Made by a program: the position numbers and the translations under genes
From: Zygnema cylindricum
Taxonomy: Eukaryota > Streptophyta > Zygnematophyceae > Zygnematales > Zygnemataceae
Reading direction: 5' to 3'
DNA length: 64,000 nt
Assembly (NCBI GenBank): GCA_037447655.1
Contig: JBBHKE010001395.1
Location: 372,001 to 436,000 of the forward strand
In this document: piece after piece, positions 22,124-34,065 of the stretch
How the letters are laid out: each line of letters begins with the position of its first letter
Numbering within the stretch: the stretch's first letter is position 1
Notes under the pieces: model-generated
What the model saw: the letters and a program-made list of their open reading frames with translations, nothing else
Database searches by the model: none
What the model was told of the DNA's origin: nothing

Positions 22124-23434
22124 AAAGGAAATAATTGGACCAAAATAAGTATGGAGTTTTCATTGGTTACAAAATAAAATAAGAAATCACAACATCAAAT
22201 TTGTCAATGTTCCAAAAAATAAACTTGTAGAATTGCAAGGGTACGAATCACAGACATAGTGGTTTTGCGGAAATTGGAGTACTCCTAACAATTGACAAAT
22301 TGGATGTTTCATTCCTTCACTTTAATTTTTTTCTCACACGATAAGAAAGCAATGGTGAAGAAAACGAACAAACATAAACACTAAATTCCGGTGTACTAAT
22401 AACGTACACATTGTTCCATTAACATCATTTTAGGAAACTTTTTCTTTGCTATGCTGTACATTTACTTGCATTTTCTAGACGCAAGTTTTCAACTTAATAA
22501 ATTTGAAACATAAAAGGATTTAGTTGCGTGTGTAGTATATTTTGGAAATATTCACAAGACAATAATTCATCACACACTTACGAATGTCAAAATTTATGAA
22601 ATGGAAACGACATCAAAGGGTGAAAGAAATGAAGATCAAACATGGGATTAAGCAATGTAGCCCAAAACTTAAAAAAAAAAGAGAAATGCCCTGAGGTCTA
22701 AATGCCACAACAAAAAAAAAAAAAAAAAGATAAAAAAACAGACTTCGTTACATATTCTATCCACACTGATCTCGGAAAACCTCCTAAACTGACAAACTGA
22801 TAAAGATATTCAGGTGTTTCCTAAATTTAGTGTTTCCTTTGAAAAGGATCCTCTGGATTCAATCTTGGTCAGGAATTCTAAAAACAATTTTGACTTTTGT
22901 AATCATTGCATCAGTCATCTATGTCTCTCACTTATGCTTAAATAATAAACCATTCATTCTGTCTCTCTCTCATGCTTACATCATCTATTCTGTCTCTCTA
23001 TCATGCTTACATCATCTATTCTGTCTCTCTTGCTTAATGCTTATTATTTGCTACCATAATCTTCTTTGCCATCTCCTTTCTCTTCTCTTCTTTTCTTTCC
23101 TCTCTCCTTTTTTCTCCCATTTCTCTCTCCCTTGCCCCCTTCCTTTAAAAATTTACCCTGTCTCTGCGGAAAAAACGAGGATATTGCAAAGAGTCACAGT
23201 AAAATCCAAAAAAACTGATGAAAGTTTTGAAAAACCAGAAGCAGTCCATCCAAATTATGGAAAAAAAATCGAGAACAATGCAAAATACTCACGTTTTTTT
23301 TTTTTTTTTTTGCAATGTTTGAAAAACCTTAAACGACAACAGAACCCTACACACAAGAAGAACTTAACAAAATTTTATCAAATTATTCATAAAAATAATA
23401 AGTTTGAGTTTTTTTTTGTTTTTTGCGTCTACCT
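22124..23434. other. Unassigned sequence with simple A/T and CT runs
   Basis: It contains poly-A runs near 22670-22730, a CT-rich stretch near 22960-23130 with a repeated CATGCTTACATCATCTATTC, and a T run near 23290. A 245-residue frame here is Leu/Ser-rich and does not look like a protein. It may hold the upstream intron of the cysteine-rich gene. Confidence 0.4.
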
Positions 23435-24090
23435 TCCACGGCACGTGCTGCTTCGACCGGCGTTCCATCAATGTGCCACGTGGAAAACAAAACAGCGGGT
23501 AGCAAGAAAAGGGACACGTGTCGAGCCATTTTCAAAAAATCTCAGAGGGATAATCCGTAATCGGTGAGGAAGAAGCCGAGAAAGAACCAAATGTAGCTTG
23601 TCGTTTTCCTCCAACTCTAGTGAACCACTCACAATCTCACATCCATAAAAGACGACGTCCAAAGTAATCGAACTATAATCAAAGGATAACGCCTTCTTTA
23701 GGCTATCGAGCTAACTATATAGCTTGACGTCCGTACATAGACAGTCGACCGTCGCGTACGGCTTTTGTTGCCGACCGCAGTGGACCTTTGTTGACCCGTT
23801 GGCTTGACCGATTTTTTTGGCTGCTTCAGCCGGCGTTCCACAATTGTTCCACGTGGCAAATAAGACACGTGGCAAACAAGACTCGTGGCAAACAAGACAG
23901 CGGGTAGCAAGATAAGGGACAAGTGTCGAGCCATTTTCGGGAATTCTCAGAAGAATATCGGTTAGGAACAAAGAACCAAAATGTAGCTTTGTCGTTTTGC
24001 GTCTTAACTCTACTGTAGTGAACCACTCACATCCAAAATAGACGAACGTCCAAAAAGGTCGACCTATAATCTACAGATAACGCTTTCTTT
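23435..24090. repeat. Direct repeat pair with CACGTG motifs
   Basis: Copy 1 is about 23450-23700 and copy 2 about 23820-24090. Shared strings include CCGGCGTTCCA, ACAGCGGGTAGCAAGA, GTGTCGAGCCATTTTC and AGTGAACCACTCAC. Copy 1 and its left edge contain three CACGTG sites (23442, 23477, 23515); copy 2 has two (23850, 23866) plus a degenerate one. CACGTG is the G-box core bound by plant bHLH and bZIP factors, but use as a regulatory site here is only possible, not shown. Confidence 0.7.
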
Positions 24091-24623
24091 AGGGTACGTC
24101 TTCATGTGCCAAAATAGAGGTTTTTTTCTGTCGCTTTCCTCTAAAACTTAGCGCCGTACCGGTTAAGTTTTAACCGTACAAAAAAATAGAAAAAAGAGAA
24201 GTACATTTTGCGTCATCATCGAATTTAAGATGTACTACATATTGTCGTTTTGTGTTCTTCGACCCACGGTCACGCCAAAAAACGTCATCAAAACTTTTAT
24301 TTATAACACATCGGTGATTCGGCGATGTGTTTTGTAACAAATTATTTTCGAAAAACAAATAGGAATACGTATTCTCACGTGTAAATTTTTTTACAAATAA
24401 TTTCAAACGAATACAACCGACGACGAAAAGTGCACGATTACCTATGTTTTGTCCGTTTGTGTTCAGGTACGACGAGGTAAAGTACACAAGCTGTTTATTT
24501 TTGTCCGTTTGCGCATGTTTCGGATTATATTTCACCAGGGATCTCAAGATTCCGATGCCATTTCAAGTCGAGCGGACAGGCGACGCAAAGGCAAAGCGCA
24601 TCTTTGTCATCCTTGAAACGGCT

Positions 24624-24745
24624 CAGGTTGGAAGGCGGTACGTCTACAATGTCACGAAAGCCATGCGACGACATGCGACGTTGGAAGGCGGTACGTCTAC
24701 AATGTCACGAAAGCCACGAAGGCCATGCGACGACATGCGACGTCA
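24624..24745. repeat. Two-unit tandem repeat, about 57-66 bp
   Basis: GTTGGAAGGCGGTACGTC ... ATGCGACGACATGCGACG occurs twice back to back; the second unit has an extra ACGAAGGCC. No gene is assigned. Confidence 0.75.
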
Positions 24746-25318
24746 CAAGCAGTTACAAAAAATAATTTGCGTCATCATATGCGTGGTTCACACTTGAAAA
24801 ATGGGAAAACGGTATGGTATGAAAACGGTACTTTTTTTTGTCCACCGTGAACTGGCACGTGACGCTAGCCTACGTCAACTAGCGTGTCGTGATATGAGCC
24901 ACTTGTCCGTACCAAAAGGAAACGCTTTGCCGACATGATATGTACGAAGCCTTCCAAATCAAACTGTATTGCCACGCAAACGTTTGTACAGACCGATAAT
25001 AACCCCGGAGGAACTTAGAACATGCCCCAAAAAAAACCTCGGGTGCCCGAAAAAAAAAAACAGGAAAGGACCAAGCGGACATCCCACACACTCTTCCTTT
25101 CACTTTCAGCGTCCCAAATTTTTGATAAACCTTCCTTCTTCTTTCAAAGGCTCTTCTTTTATCCAACCTCTTTCCGTTGCTAGTCGCGGCGAGCATTTGT
25201 AACTTTTTGCCCATTCCGATGATTTTATGAGAACTCATCGGAAAACGGGGCACGTACTCCGATTGAAGGTGTCTTGTGACACGTCACAGGCTTCGACGTC
25301 ATCAAACATAGGAGCAAA

Positions 25319-26624
25319 AACAAACCTGCGGTTTTCAAACTTTCTAACCTCTTCCCTTCCGCTCCTCCGTTCTCCTCTGCTCCCTCGCTAAAGTACAGCT
25401 CTTCCTTCCCGGTATGATTTTTTTTTATTTTTATGAATTATGTTTGTAAATATGTTGTGTGAGGAGTTCCGTGTGTATTTTCAAAATTTCCAGTTTTGAA
25501 CTCTGGTTCCAAAGGTCAAAACTGGAAAATATTCCAGTTTTTGTATCAAAAACTAAAAAGATTTCCATTTTTTAACACCGGATACAGAGTTTAAGATTGG
25601 AAAGAAATCCAGTTTTGAATCTTGTAACTGGAGAGATCTCCAGTTTTAGGGTTCAAAATATCCATAAAATATATAAGATCTCCGTTTTTGAACCCTAAAT
25701 TACAAATTTCAGCCATTGAAAAGCTCCAGTTTCCATATCCAAAGCTGAAGAAAAAGTACAGTTGTGAACTCTAGATACAGATGTACCTAAACAATGCTCC
25801 AATTTTAGGGTTTAAAACTGGAAAAAAACTCAAATTTTGAACTCAGAATCTGCAGTTTCTGTATTTAAAACTGAATAGAAACCCTAATTTTGAAGTCTGG
25901 ATAGAGAGATAAAAACAGGAAAAAAAACTGATAGTTTTGAACTCTTAACTTGAAAGAACTCTAGTTTTAGGGTTCAAAACTGGAGAAACTAACTCCAGTT
26001 TTTAACTTTGTTTATGAAAGAAACTGATTTTTAATATGAAACTGCAAATAATTTCAGTTTTCAGATTCGAAAATGGAAAGAACTTCAGTTTTTACCTCTG
26101 AATTTAGGGTTTAAAACAGGAAAAATCTCCAGATTTTGCCTCCCAAACTGAAAGAAAAGTCCAGTTTTGAGCTCTGTACCAATAGCTGTGTTATGTTTTT
26201 GGGATTTTTAGAAGTTTTTGGGATTTTTAGAAGTTTTTGTGTCAGAATTTGTGGTGTTTTTATTTGTTTATTTGAAAACAGAAAACTGCAAAACTGAAAA
26301 CTGAAACTGGCAACAGCAAACTAATAATAGTGTGACATAAATTTCTGAATCTTTCAATTTCTTTAAGAGGCGTTGCTGGGCATAGTAATTGTTGCTCTTG
26401 AGAATGCAAACCTGATATTTTCTGAGATGTAGGAACGATGAGATAGCCTGGAAGGAAAAATCTGGGGATAGAGAAGACCAGCCTTCACACTAGTTACGAT
26501 CACTGTATAAGAGTTGGATTGTTTTAATGTCCCCTTTTTTTTATATGCAGCGGCTCGTACTCTGGAGGATGTACTCAAAGCAGTAGCTTCTGCCTTAAAG
26601 GATGGTGATAGATATCAGCCTTGA
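25319..26624 (+). CDS. Possible intron-containing gene (last coding exon at 26551-26624)
   Basis: A T-rich acceptor (TTTTTATATGCAG, ending 26550) is followed by an open frame reading ARTLEDVLKAVASALKDGD and ending YQP-stop at 26622-26624, an amphipathic-helix-like sequence. An upstream pyrimidine-rich block ends CCTTCCCG/GTATG at about 25410, a plausible non-coding first exon with donor. Another acceptor near 26368 leads into a hydrophobic frame (ALLGIVIVALENANLIF, then a stop). I could not connect these into one phase-consistent model. The region between holds the palindromic AACTGG array. Treat as a weak gene candidate. Confidence 0.25.
25490..26175. repeat. Degenerate array of AACTGG/CCAGTT palindromic units
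   Basis: Short strings AAACTGGA and TCCAGTTTT alternate about every 25-60 bp, often as near-palindromes such as AAACTGG...CTCCAGTTTT. TTTAGGGTTCAAA or TTTAGGGTTTAAA recurs at about 25643, 25805, 25965 and 26105. The array may be intronic. Confidence 0.75.
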
Positions 26625-26639
26625 ATTTTCTGAACTTCG

Positions 26640-27605
26640 ATTATGTATCGAAGTTTTTGTCGTTAAAAATAGTATAGACAGGGTGGAGAGCAACATAAAA
26701 GAAATGGGACAAAAAATTGTGACTTAACATGAAAGAGGAGGTTCAAGAAATTGTTTACATGTTTACAGAAATATGTGTGGGCGATTTTTTTTTTATTTTT
26801 TTCTTGGTTTTGGTGTTTTTTTTTTGTCATGGTTGTTTGCGGTTATTACTTTTTGCAAGTTTTTTCTTTCTTTTGATTGGTTGGAAGGTGTTTTAAGGAC
26901 CAAAATTCACTTTGATTTCTTTTGATTGATAAAAGAAAAATAACCAGTTATTCTATAATAATTACGATATCCTGTCTGGCCAAAATTGTTGTAAATTTTA
27001 CTCTTCTTCTTTTTATGTGTGTCTCAAGAGAAAAAGAAAGGTAAATTTAGGGAACAGAAACAGTGTTTCGACATATATTGTACAATGATACTTAACTCTT
27101 GACATTTTTAAGTACACAGTTAGCTGATATTTATACAACTGTGCATGTTTTGTAATTTTCTTTGTAAATTATTTTGTCTTTTATTGTACTTCGTACAACC
27201 AAACCAGACTTGATATTGGTATCTCCTTCCCATCCGAAGCAAATCTGAAAGATACATGATAGGAAATAGTATGAATAGAACAAAAAATCTACAATTATCA
27301 ACAAGCATCCCTAATTTGTATATAATATGTGGTGTAGTTGAACAATCGTTCGAAAATGGCGAATTGCTAATTTTACTGTGGACCATATTCACCATACTGC
27401 TGGCACATCGGCTTTTTTCACTATGGTTAACAAAGAAAGAAATGGTAGAAGGGCAATAATGCGAGCATTTTGCAATTATTGTTTATTGATAAAAAAAAAC
27501 ATTCGGAAAAGCAAATCAACAGCTTCCCAAAAACAGCTGAAATAAAATTGCTTCTTTTTTTAAGGAGCCTGAAAATTCACAAATTGACAACATGGAAAAG
27601 AAACC
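26640..27605. other. AT-rich sequence, no gene seen
   Basis: Only short frames and T runs (about 26770-26830) are visible. It lies downstream of two convergent gene candidates, so it may serve as their 3' flanks. Confidence 0.4.
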
Positions 27606-27610
27606 CAATC

Positions 27611-29119
27611 CTACATGAGATCAAATTCTTCAAATTTCTGCTTAAAGTCATTAACCATTTTTGTCTCTTCTTGTTTTGTCAGCTTGCAAGCTTTCCAATC
27701 CGCTCGTTTGGGCAGCCACAAAATTTCCGCGACAACCTGAACTCAAAGGTCACAAAAATTTACATAAAATTAGAAAAGTTACAAAAAATTAACGACACGG
27801 AAGTCTTTCTAGGTAAAAATATATTCAACAACATACGATAACCATCAAAAAAATTAAGAAAAATATAAAATGGACAAAAAGAAAAAAAAACAAAAAAGCC
27901 CTCGGCACGATTCATTATGACGACCAGTTTTTGAGCCACACCATTTTGCAATTAAGTTTTTAGCAACCAAAAACGAAGAACAAAGTGAAAGAAAAAGACA
28001 GCTAGAGAGGGATACGAAAAGAAAAAAAAGTGTAACGATTAAATAAATTAAATTGAGGCAACGAAATTCCAAACAAGAGTGTCTCCGTGTCTCCTTCGAG
28101 GGAAAACCACAAAATTATGTCCACAAAACCACCTTCAAACGGAGACAAATTGTAACATATTGACCACACTAAATTGTGTTCACATATTACTCCGCGGAAA
28201 TATCATACCGAGAAAAAGAAAAAGCAAAAGACAAGATCCCATAAATACGCCTATCAACCACTTGAACTAGTTCAAACCATGCTAATTGGTAGAGAGAGTC
28301 ACAAGCCATTAATAACCTCCCCTCCCTCCACCTCCCCCTCCCAAAAAAAAAGCAAAAAAAAAACAAAAAAAAAGGGTACGAGGGGCCTCCCACCCATGAA
28401 CAACTTCTCACCTCTCTCCCAAACTGCAACGGAAACTTGTCTCCCGGAGTAATTCCGTACACCAACCACCCGCCAGTTGGCATCTCCACAGTAAAAGATT
28501 CACCGCATCCGCTGCAGACTGGGGGCTACCTGGAGGGTGTCACGTCACACTGACACCTCAAATCACCACACTTTCCCTCCCTCCCTCCCTCTTGTCTTTT
28601 CCGGTCTCGTATTTTTCGTCCCAGTCTCTCTTTAACTCATCTCCCCTCCCCCTCCCTCCCCCTCTCCTCCCCCTCCCCCTTCCCATTCCCTCCTCTCCCT
28701 CTCCCTCACCCTCTCCCCCAGTCTCTTAAATCTCCTGTCTTGTCTTTCTAGGTGTAACTCAACATGTCTCTCTACATCTGTCTCTCCATTTCTCTCTCGC
28801 CCCTTTTCTCTCTGTGTGTCTCGCTCTCTCTCTCCCTGTCTCTCTCTTTCAGTCTCTTTCTTCACGTCAGTCTCTTCAGAAGTCAATTTAAAAAGAAAAG
28901 TCAGAGTTTTCCTTCTTCTCCCTCTTTTCTTCAAAAAACCCAAAAAATGATTTCATCTATAACTCAGAGCCTCATGAAAAACCTCTTAAAAAAAAATAAA
29001 AAAAATGATAATTTACGACTTTGCTGACCTGGCTCATTGAGATGCAAGCTGAATCCAGCCCTCTGGGCAGCTTCTTGGACCTCGATTCTCTCCACCTTCT
29101 CCTCAGGCACAGGAACGAC
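27611..29119 (-). CDS. 3' end of an unrecognised gene, three exons with consistent splice phases
   Basis: Exon a is 29029-29119, after acceptor TTTTTTTCAG, and encodes VVPVPEEKVERIEVQEAAQR and RAGFSLHLNEP. Its donor is G/GTCAGC. Exon b is 28412-28518, after CCCCCAG, and encodes CSGCGESFTVEMPTGGWLVY and GITPGDKFPLQFGRE; its donor is GAG/GTGAGA. Exon c is 27611-27736, after TTGAGTTCAG, and encodes VVAEILWLPKRADWKACKL through KFEEFDLM and then TAG. Exon lengths 91, 107 and 126 give phases 0-1, 1-0 and 0 that join without a stop, giving about 107 residues. A CSGCGES motif sits at the a/b junction. Upstream exons were not found. I do not recognise the family. Composition and splice agreement make a real host gene likely. 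Confidence 0.65.
28565..28870. repeat. CT-rich tract within an intron
   Basis: A pyrimidine-rich stretch with CCCTCC and TCTCTC runs lies inside the intron between exons a and b of the minus-strand gene. On that gene's strand it is purine-rich, so it is not simply a polypyrimidine tract for splicing. Confidence 0.8.
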
Positions 29120-29939
29120 CTGAAAAAAATAAGGATGGTTATTGGAAAACCTTGTTCGACGGTAAAACCATTGAAAAATTATGAAAAAAATATGAAATTT
29201 CTTTTTTTTCTTTTTAAACCTCTAAAATTAAGTAAGTGGAGACACAAACTTTACAAAGACGTCCGGAAACTGCCAAAAAATATCTGTCAGAAAATTGACA
29301 CAACCTCTTGCAGAAACTGAAAAAAAAAAACACAAATAACTTCCACTACCTATGCAAATTCCCCTGTAAAAAAATTACGCCATTCCTACATAGATCTTTA
29401 GATAACTCAAAAATCCTAAAAGAGCACCTACATTGACAAAATACACCCGTAGGTAAAAAAAAAAAAAAAAAAAACTACTCTTTTTAGATTCCTCCTAAAC
29501 CCAAAGTTTTATTAAGACTGTACAAAGGTTTGAAAAAAAATGGTTGTCCTTCAAAACAGCACAAATTGTACTTGAAAACAACACAAAATTTGAGGTAAAT
29601 ACAATTATTATTGAAATCTAAAGAAAGACCTCATTTTCTCCCAAACTACCAAAAAAAAAACCCTAAAAAAAAAGGGGAAATGGAGAGAGAAAAGTGAACC
29701 GTTCCCTTCTCCGATCCTGTTCCATTCTGTCTACATGGAACAGTTATCTACGACTCTTTGGGATCGATTATTTGTATCCCTTCCTCTTCTTTTTTTCTTA
29801 ACGCCCATTGTTTATAAAGATATCGGCGGGACCCCATATCGAAAAGCAACTGAAAAAATCTCGTAACCAATCACAGAACTGCACATATAGAAACATAAAA
29901 AATGAAAGGTTCAAAAACAGTAAAAAAAAAAGAAAGTAA

Positions 29940-30030
29940 GGGGTAAGTGGGGAGGGGGAGAGGGAGAGGGAGAGAGAGGAGAGATCGGGACTGAGAGAGG
30001 GAGAGGGAGGGAGAGGGGGAGAGAGAGAGT

Positions 30031-30101
<71 letters not shown>

Positions 30102-30150
30102 GTACATACATATGTATGTATACATATTCATATATATATATACATGTATA

Positions 30151-30201
<51 letters not shown>

Positions 30202-30216
30202 GTATATATTTATTTG

Positions 30217-30252
<36 letters not shown>

Positions 30253-30260
30253 AACATATG
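29940..30260. repeat. GA microsatellite followed by TA/TG microsatellite
   Basis: About 29945-30100 is GA-rich, ending in a long pure GA run. About 30105-30255 is TATATG/TATA repeats with a perfect TA run near 30157-30190. Ile/Tyr- and Ser/Leu-rich frames here are artefacts. Confidence 0.92.
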
Positions 30261-30769
30261 CGCATATATAATGTATATATGGATATATACATTGCCAGTC
30301 ATCGATATTTTTGTCATTAAATGGTAAAAGCAATACATGACCAATATCAAGTGATGCCTCTATATATTAAACCGAAAGAAGAAAAGTGAAAAAAAATCGT
30401 ACGAAGAACAAAATGAAAAAAGAAAATTCAGAAAAAGGAAAAGAAAAATGTTTTGATATGCAACATTGGAAAACAGTGAGCAAATTTTGGATCCTGTATC
30501 CAATAATAAACATTTTTCCGCGAAATGCGAATGCTATATTTTCCGTGCAGCGATTTAAGAAAAAAGATTTATGTTTGGGTACAATTTTTTGCATTCATTT
30601 CCTTTTGTGTTATAATTTAATTCGCCTGAACTTTAATTCATACATCCATTTCTATTTTAAGTAAATTTTCCATACTAAATTATTTTTAAAATTTTTTTCT
30701 ATTGGGTATCTCAGAAACCTTCTAGGTATAAGTTCGGATTAATTCCTTTGTATTGCTATTAAGGGTGGT

Positions 30770-31060
30770 AGGAAAGAAAATACTGGGAAAGAGAGGTAGA
30801 GTGAAGGAGAAAGGGGGATAGAGAGGGTGCCAGTGGTAGAGTGGGGAGAGAAAGTGGGAGCGCGAGGAAGAGGAGAAGGGAGAGCAAAAAAGAACGAGTG
30901 AGAAAAGAGGGAAAATTGTAGAAGCGTGTCAGTGGACTATATATGAGAAGGACAGGAGAGGGAGAAAGAGAAGGAAAGGGAAAAGGAGAGAGAGGAAATG
31001 GATAGAGGGAGAGAGAGCTGCCAGGTGAGGGAGGGAAGTGGAGAGAGAGACAGAGAGCGA
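30770..31060. repeat. GA-rich tract
   Basis: Purine-rich on the plus strand with GGGAGAG/GAGAGA units broken by short unique pieces. No gene is seen between 30260 and 31160. Confidence 0.8.
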
Positions 31061-31636
31061 GCCGAAAGCGTGCCACTCGTCTCAACCGATTTGCTTTGCA
31101 GTAAAAGAAGAGAGGAGCAATACCACAAGGTAGTGGGAAAAAGGTAACCCTTTTTTTTTCTATCGGTGTTTTTTTTTTAGTACATTACATGTACTCTTTT
31201 CTGATTGGTCCTTTAGTTTTATCATAAGTTTACAAGTGAATGTTTTTTTGTACGGTTCACGTCCGTGCGCTTCGTTTTTGTGATTCTTCAAAAACGAAAA
31301 AGTGCATTCCGAACATGATGTCCGATGGCGGACGGCAGTTGACGTTTGGTATCCGCAGCTGTCAAGTTTTGACGCATATAACTGCAGCTTTTGTCCACCG
31401 CTACGCTCCAAAACGGTCGAAAGCGACCGTCCCAACCGTCACCGCCGCGTATTTTGTCATTTTATGAAATTTGGCGTACGGAACCCAAAATTTATGACAT
31501 CGTTTTCCCATTTTTCCAAGTGTGAACCACGCAATAGATATAGCTTGCGTCATCACAGATTGTAGATGTTGACAGCCATCAAGGGCATTGTCAACGTATA
31601 AAATCGTCACACTCTTAAGTAACAATTTCATTGTTA

Positions 31637-32682
31637 GGGTACTTTCGCATGTGCTAAAGTTACAGTTATTTTCTATCGTTTTCCTCCATAACTTAGAAAA
31701 AAACGAGAAAATCAGCAGCCATACGAAAAAAAATGAAATTACCACCTTACAAATTGCGTTACATTCAAACTTCATATGTACTGCAGTTTGTCGTCTACAC
31801 CGCCAATCGCTATTAGCGTTGTGTACGCTAATCCCGTCCCGCTTTTTTTTTCTTTTATTCTCAAATAGAATTATCCACACTATTTAAGAAAAGCCCTAAT
31901 TCCTAATTAGAGTAATCGATTTCTTCCAAAATTTCCAAATTCCCAATTAGCGTACACCACGCTAAATAATAGTATACGCTAATCAAACGTACACGCTAAT
32001 AGCGATTGGCGGTGTAGCGCGATGCAATTTGTCGTCTAGCGCATTTCGACTCACTTTCGCGTCCTTTCAGCTCATGTTCAAACTTAACATGAAATCACCT
32101 CGTGAGGTGATTTTAAATGAAGTTCCTCGAGGTGAGCGAATAGGCAGATGTTCTCGCACGTGCCGGAATTTTTTTACAATTTTTGTGCGCGGAGTACAAA
32201 AAAAAAACACACTGCACGTTTGCAGCCTGTGCGTACTGTTTCTTTCAGCCTGTGCGTAGTGTTTTCCGTGCGCTGATTTCCGTACAGCCGCCTCTCTCAA
32301 ACACACGTGTCTTCACACATACGAGTATGGAAAAAAATGGGCACCTGTCGGCAAATGGATGATGAAAAACCAAACCACATTTCTTTGCGACAACGAAAGG
32401 CTTTTTAGGGTTTCGGTCAACAATGTGGCGTACGGACATTACAAAGTCACAAAAATTGTACAGCGTGCGGAGAAACGCCTCAAATTGAAGCCGAGTGGAA
32501 GTTTAGCCACATTTTGTGTACCACTTCATTTGTCACATTGTTTCGTACACGTCTACGTCAGTCACTTTTTTTAAGTAACAAGTTATTTGCGTTTACATCC
32601 GAATGCTCTAAAAGATGTACGGAGAGTCTTTGCTAAAAAACAAATAAACAAGACTAAGTTTCGGTTACATGCGAAAGTACCC
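31637..32682. mobile_element. Inverted-repeat transposon (Harbinger/Tourist-like MITE), 1046 bp
   Basis: Both ends read GGGTACTTTCGCATGT going inward (31637-31652, and inverted at 32667-32682): 16 perfect bases, then weaker similarity. TTA lies directly outside each end (31634-31636 and 32683-32685). Ends starting GGG with TTA/TAA target duplications are typical of PIF/Harbinger and Tourist elements. No transposase frame is visible, so it is non-autonomous. A related end, TTA-GGGTAC with TTCATGTG, is at about 24093, and sequence around 24100-24260 resembles 31640-31800. Confidence 0.75.
31798..32014. mobile_element. Nested foldback MITE, 217 bp
   Basis: CACCGCCAATCGCTATTAGC plus GT forms a perfect 22-bp terminal inverted repeat (31798-31819, and inverted at 31993-32014). 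TA lies on both sides (31796-31797 and 32015-32016), as for Tc1/mariner-type (Stowaway) insertions. Inside are further copies of TACGCTAAT in both orientations. It sits inside the larger element at 31637-32682. A direct repeat TTTGTCGTCTA (31787-31797 and 32028-32038) also brackets it. Confidence 0.72.
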
Positions 32683-32685
32683 TTA

Positions 32686-34060
32686 CACATAAGCACACTT
32701 GATACCCTGGTCAGCCGAATTTGCGCTTAAAAACAAAGTAAGTTACCTAAGTTTCAAGTACATGAAAAAGCAACCTTAGTTTGAGGTAGTGACGTTACGT
32801 TTGAAGTACACAGCGAATCGTAATTAGAGTAAAGAAATCATTGGAATAAAAAAAAAAAAAAACAATTAGAGTTATTAACTCTAATTTGTTTAATAAACTT
32901 TTTTCAAAACGGAATTTTCCTCTAACTTTTTTATTTACTTTAAATTGGGTTATGCCAGCAGTATTTATCCGCACTGTAAATATGAACCCTTAATTATGTA
33001 AACATACGCAAGCAGGCCGTATATTTTGATGTCATTATGAAGTTAACACTATTTGTCGCGTGGAATCTCAGCTACGTCGGACCACAATCAAAGGTTATAT
33101 GTAAATTATACGCAGTTAAATAGTTAGAAATTAACATTTATGAACAAATGAATTACACTTGTAATTCGAATGTAAACGGCACTTCGACTACGTTATTTGA
33201 TTTAAATATGAAAAAGGTCCTTTTAAACTCTAATAACGTCACACTTTCTTGGATTTATCAAAGTCATTTTACTTTAATAAGGTGCCTCAACTATAATAAA
33301 GTTGCGATATGTTGAGGAAGTTACAAAATGCGCATGTATTAGAGCAAATTTTAACTCTAATTGAGTCACAATTTACAGATATCTTGAAGAATCGACGTAA
33401 CGCAACATATTATTGGATGGCCACAATTACATGTGGCACATTTATTAACCAAAAAAAAGTCATGGCTGCAAAACAACAAAAATACAAAACCGCTTGTCCT
33501 TCTATTCTCTCTTCTAAAAAATTTCCATACATTCAATAAACTGATCGTTTTTCATGGCTCTTTCATAGATTTTTTCGGCCGCAACTTTCACAAATTCTCG
33601 CTTCATTTTTTAGATTTAAAAAAAGGTGAGATTTGAAATTTAAAACCAAATATTAAAATTCAAATTTTGAACCCATCGTCCTTCCACAATGGATTGCCTC
33701 GTTTTTTTGACCTCTTATTTTTTTAGTTTTGCCATTTATATTGCATGTTCTGACAAGTAATGGCATTATCAATAAAGGCTCTTCCTTTGCCCTTACTCTT
33801 ACATCCTACTCTCAGATTTCCCTATATTTTCCCCCTTTCAAGAGTCGCTAAGTCTTCGAGAATATGTGGAGAATTTCAACCTTTTGGACTAACTACACGT
33901 CAAGAAATAGCCGCATGCCTCACATCCCTGCGCATGTCGTTGAAGAGGTGCACTTGTTTTTGAAGAGGTGCACCTGTTGTTGAAAAGGTGACAAGAGGGA
34001 TCTACACCTATTGTTGAAGAGGTGATCCCTCGGTGATCAGAGGGATTGACAGTGCGCGAT
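32686..34060. other. Unassigned AT-rich sequence
   Basis: No supported gene. A string CATGAAAAAGCAACCTTA near 32770-32787 resembles a degenerate end of the TTA-flanked MITE family. Around 33938-34025 short units of GTTGAAGAGGTGCACCT type repeat three to four times. Confidence 0.4.
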
Positions 34061-34065
34061 CGGAA

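Noticed and set aside
22830-23567. A 245-residue plus-strand frame
   Set aside because: Leu/Ser- and Lys/Phe-rich low-complexity sequence with T runs, no domain, and overlapping the CACGTG repeat.
27470-27841. A 123-residue plus-strand frame
   Set aside because: It is antisense to the last exon (27611-27736) of the spliced minus-strand gene, which has better coding and splice evidence.
29871-30333. Frames rich in Ile/Tyr and Ser/Leu
   Set aside because: They translate GA and TA microsatellites.
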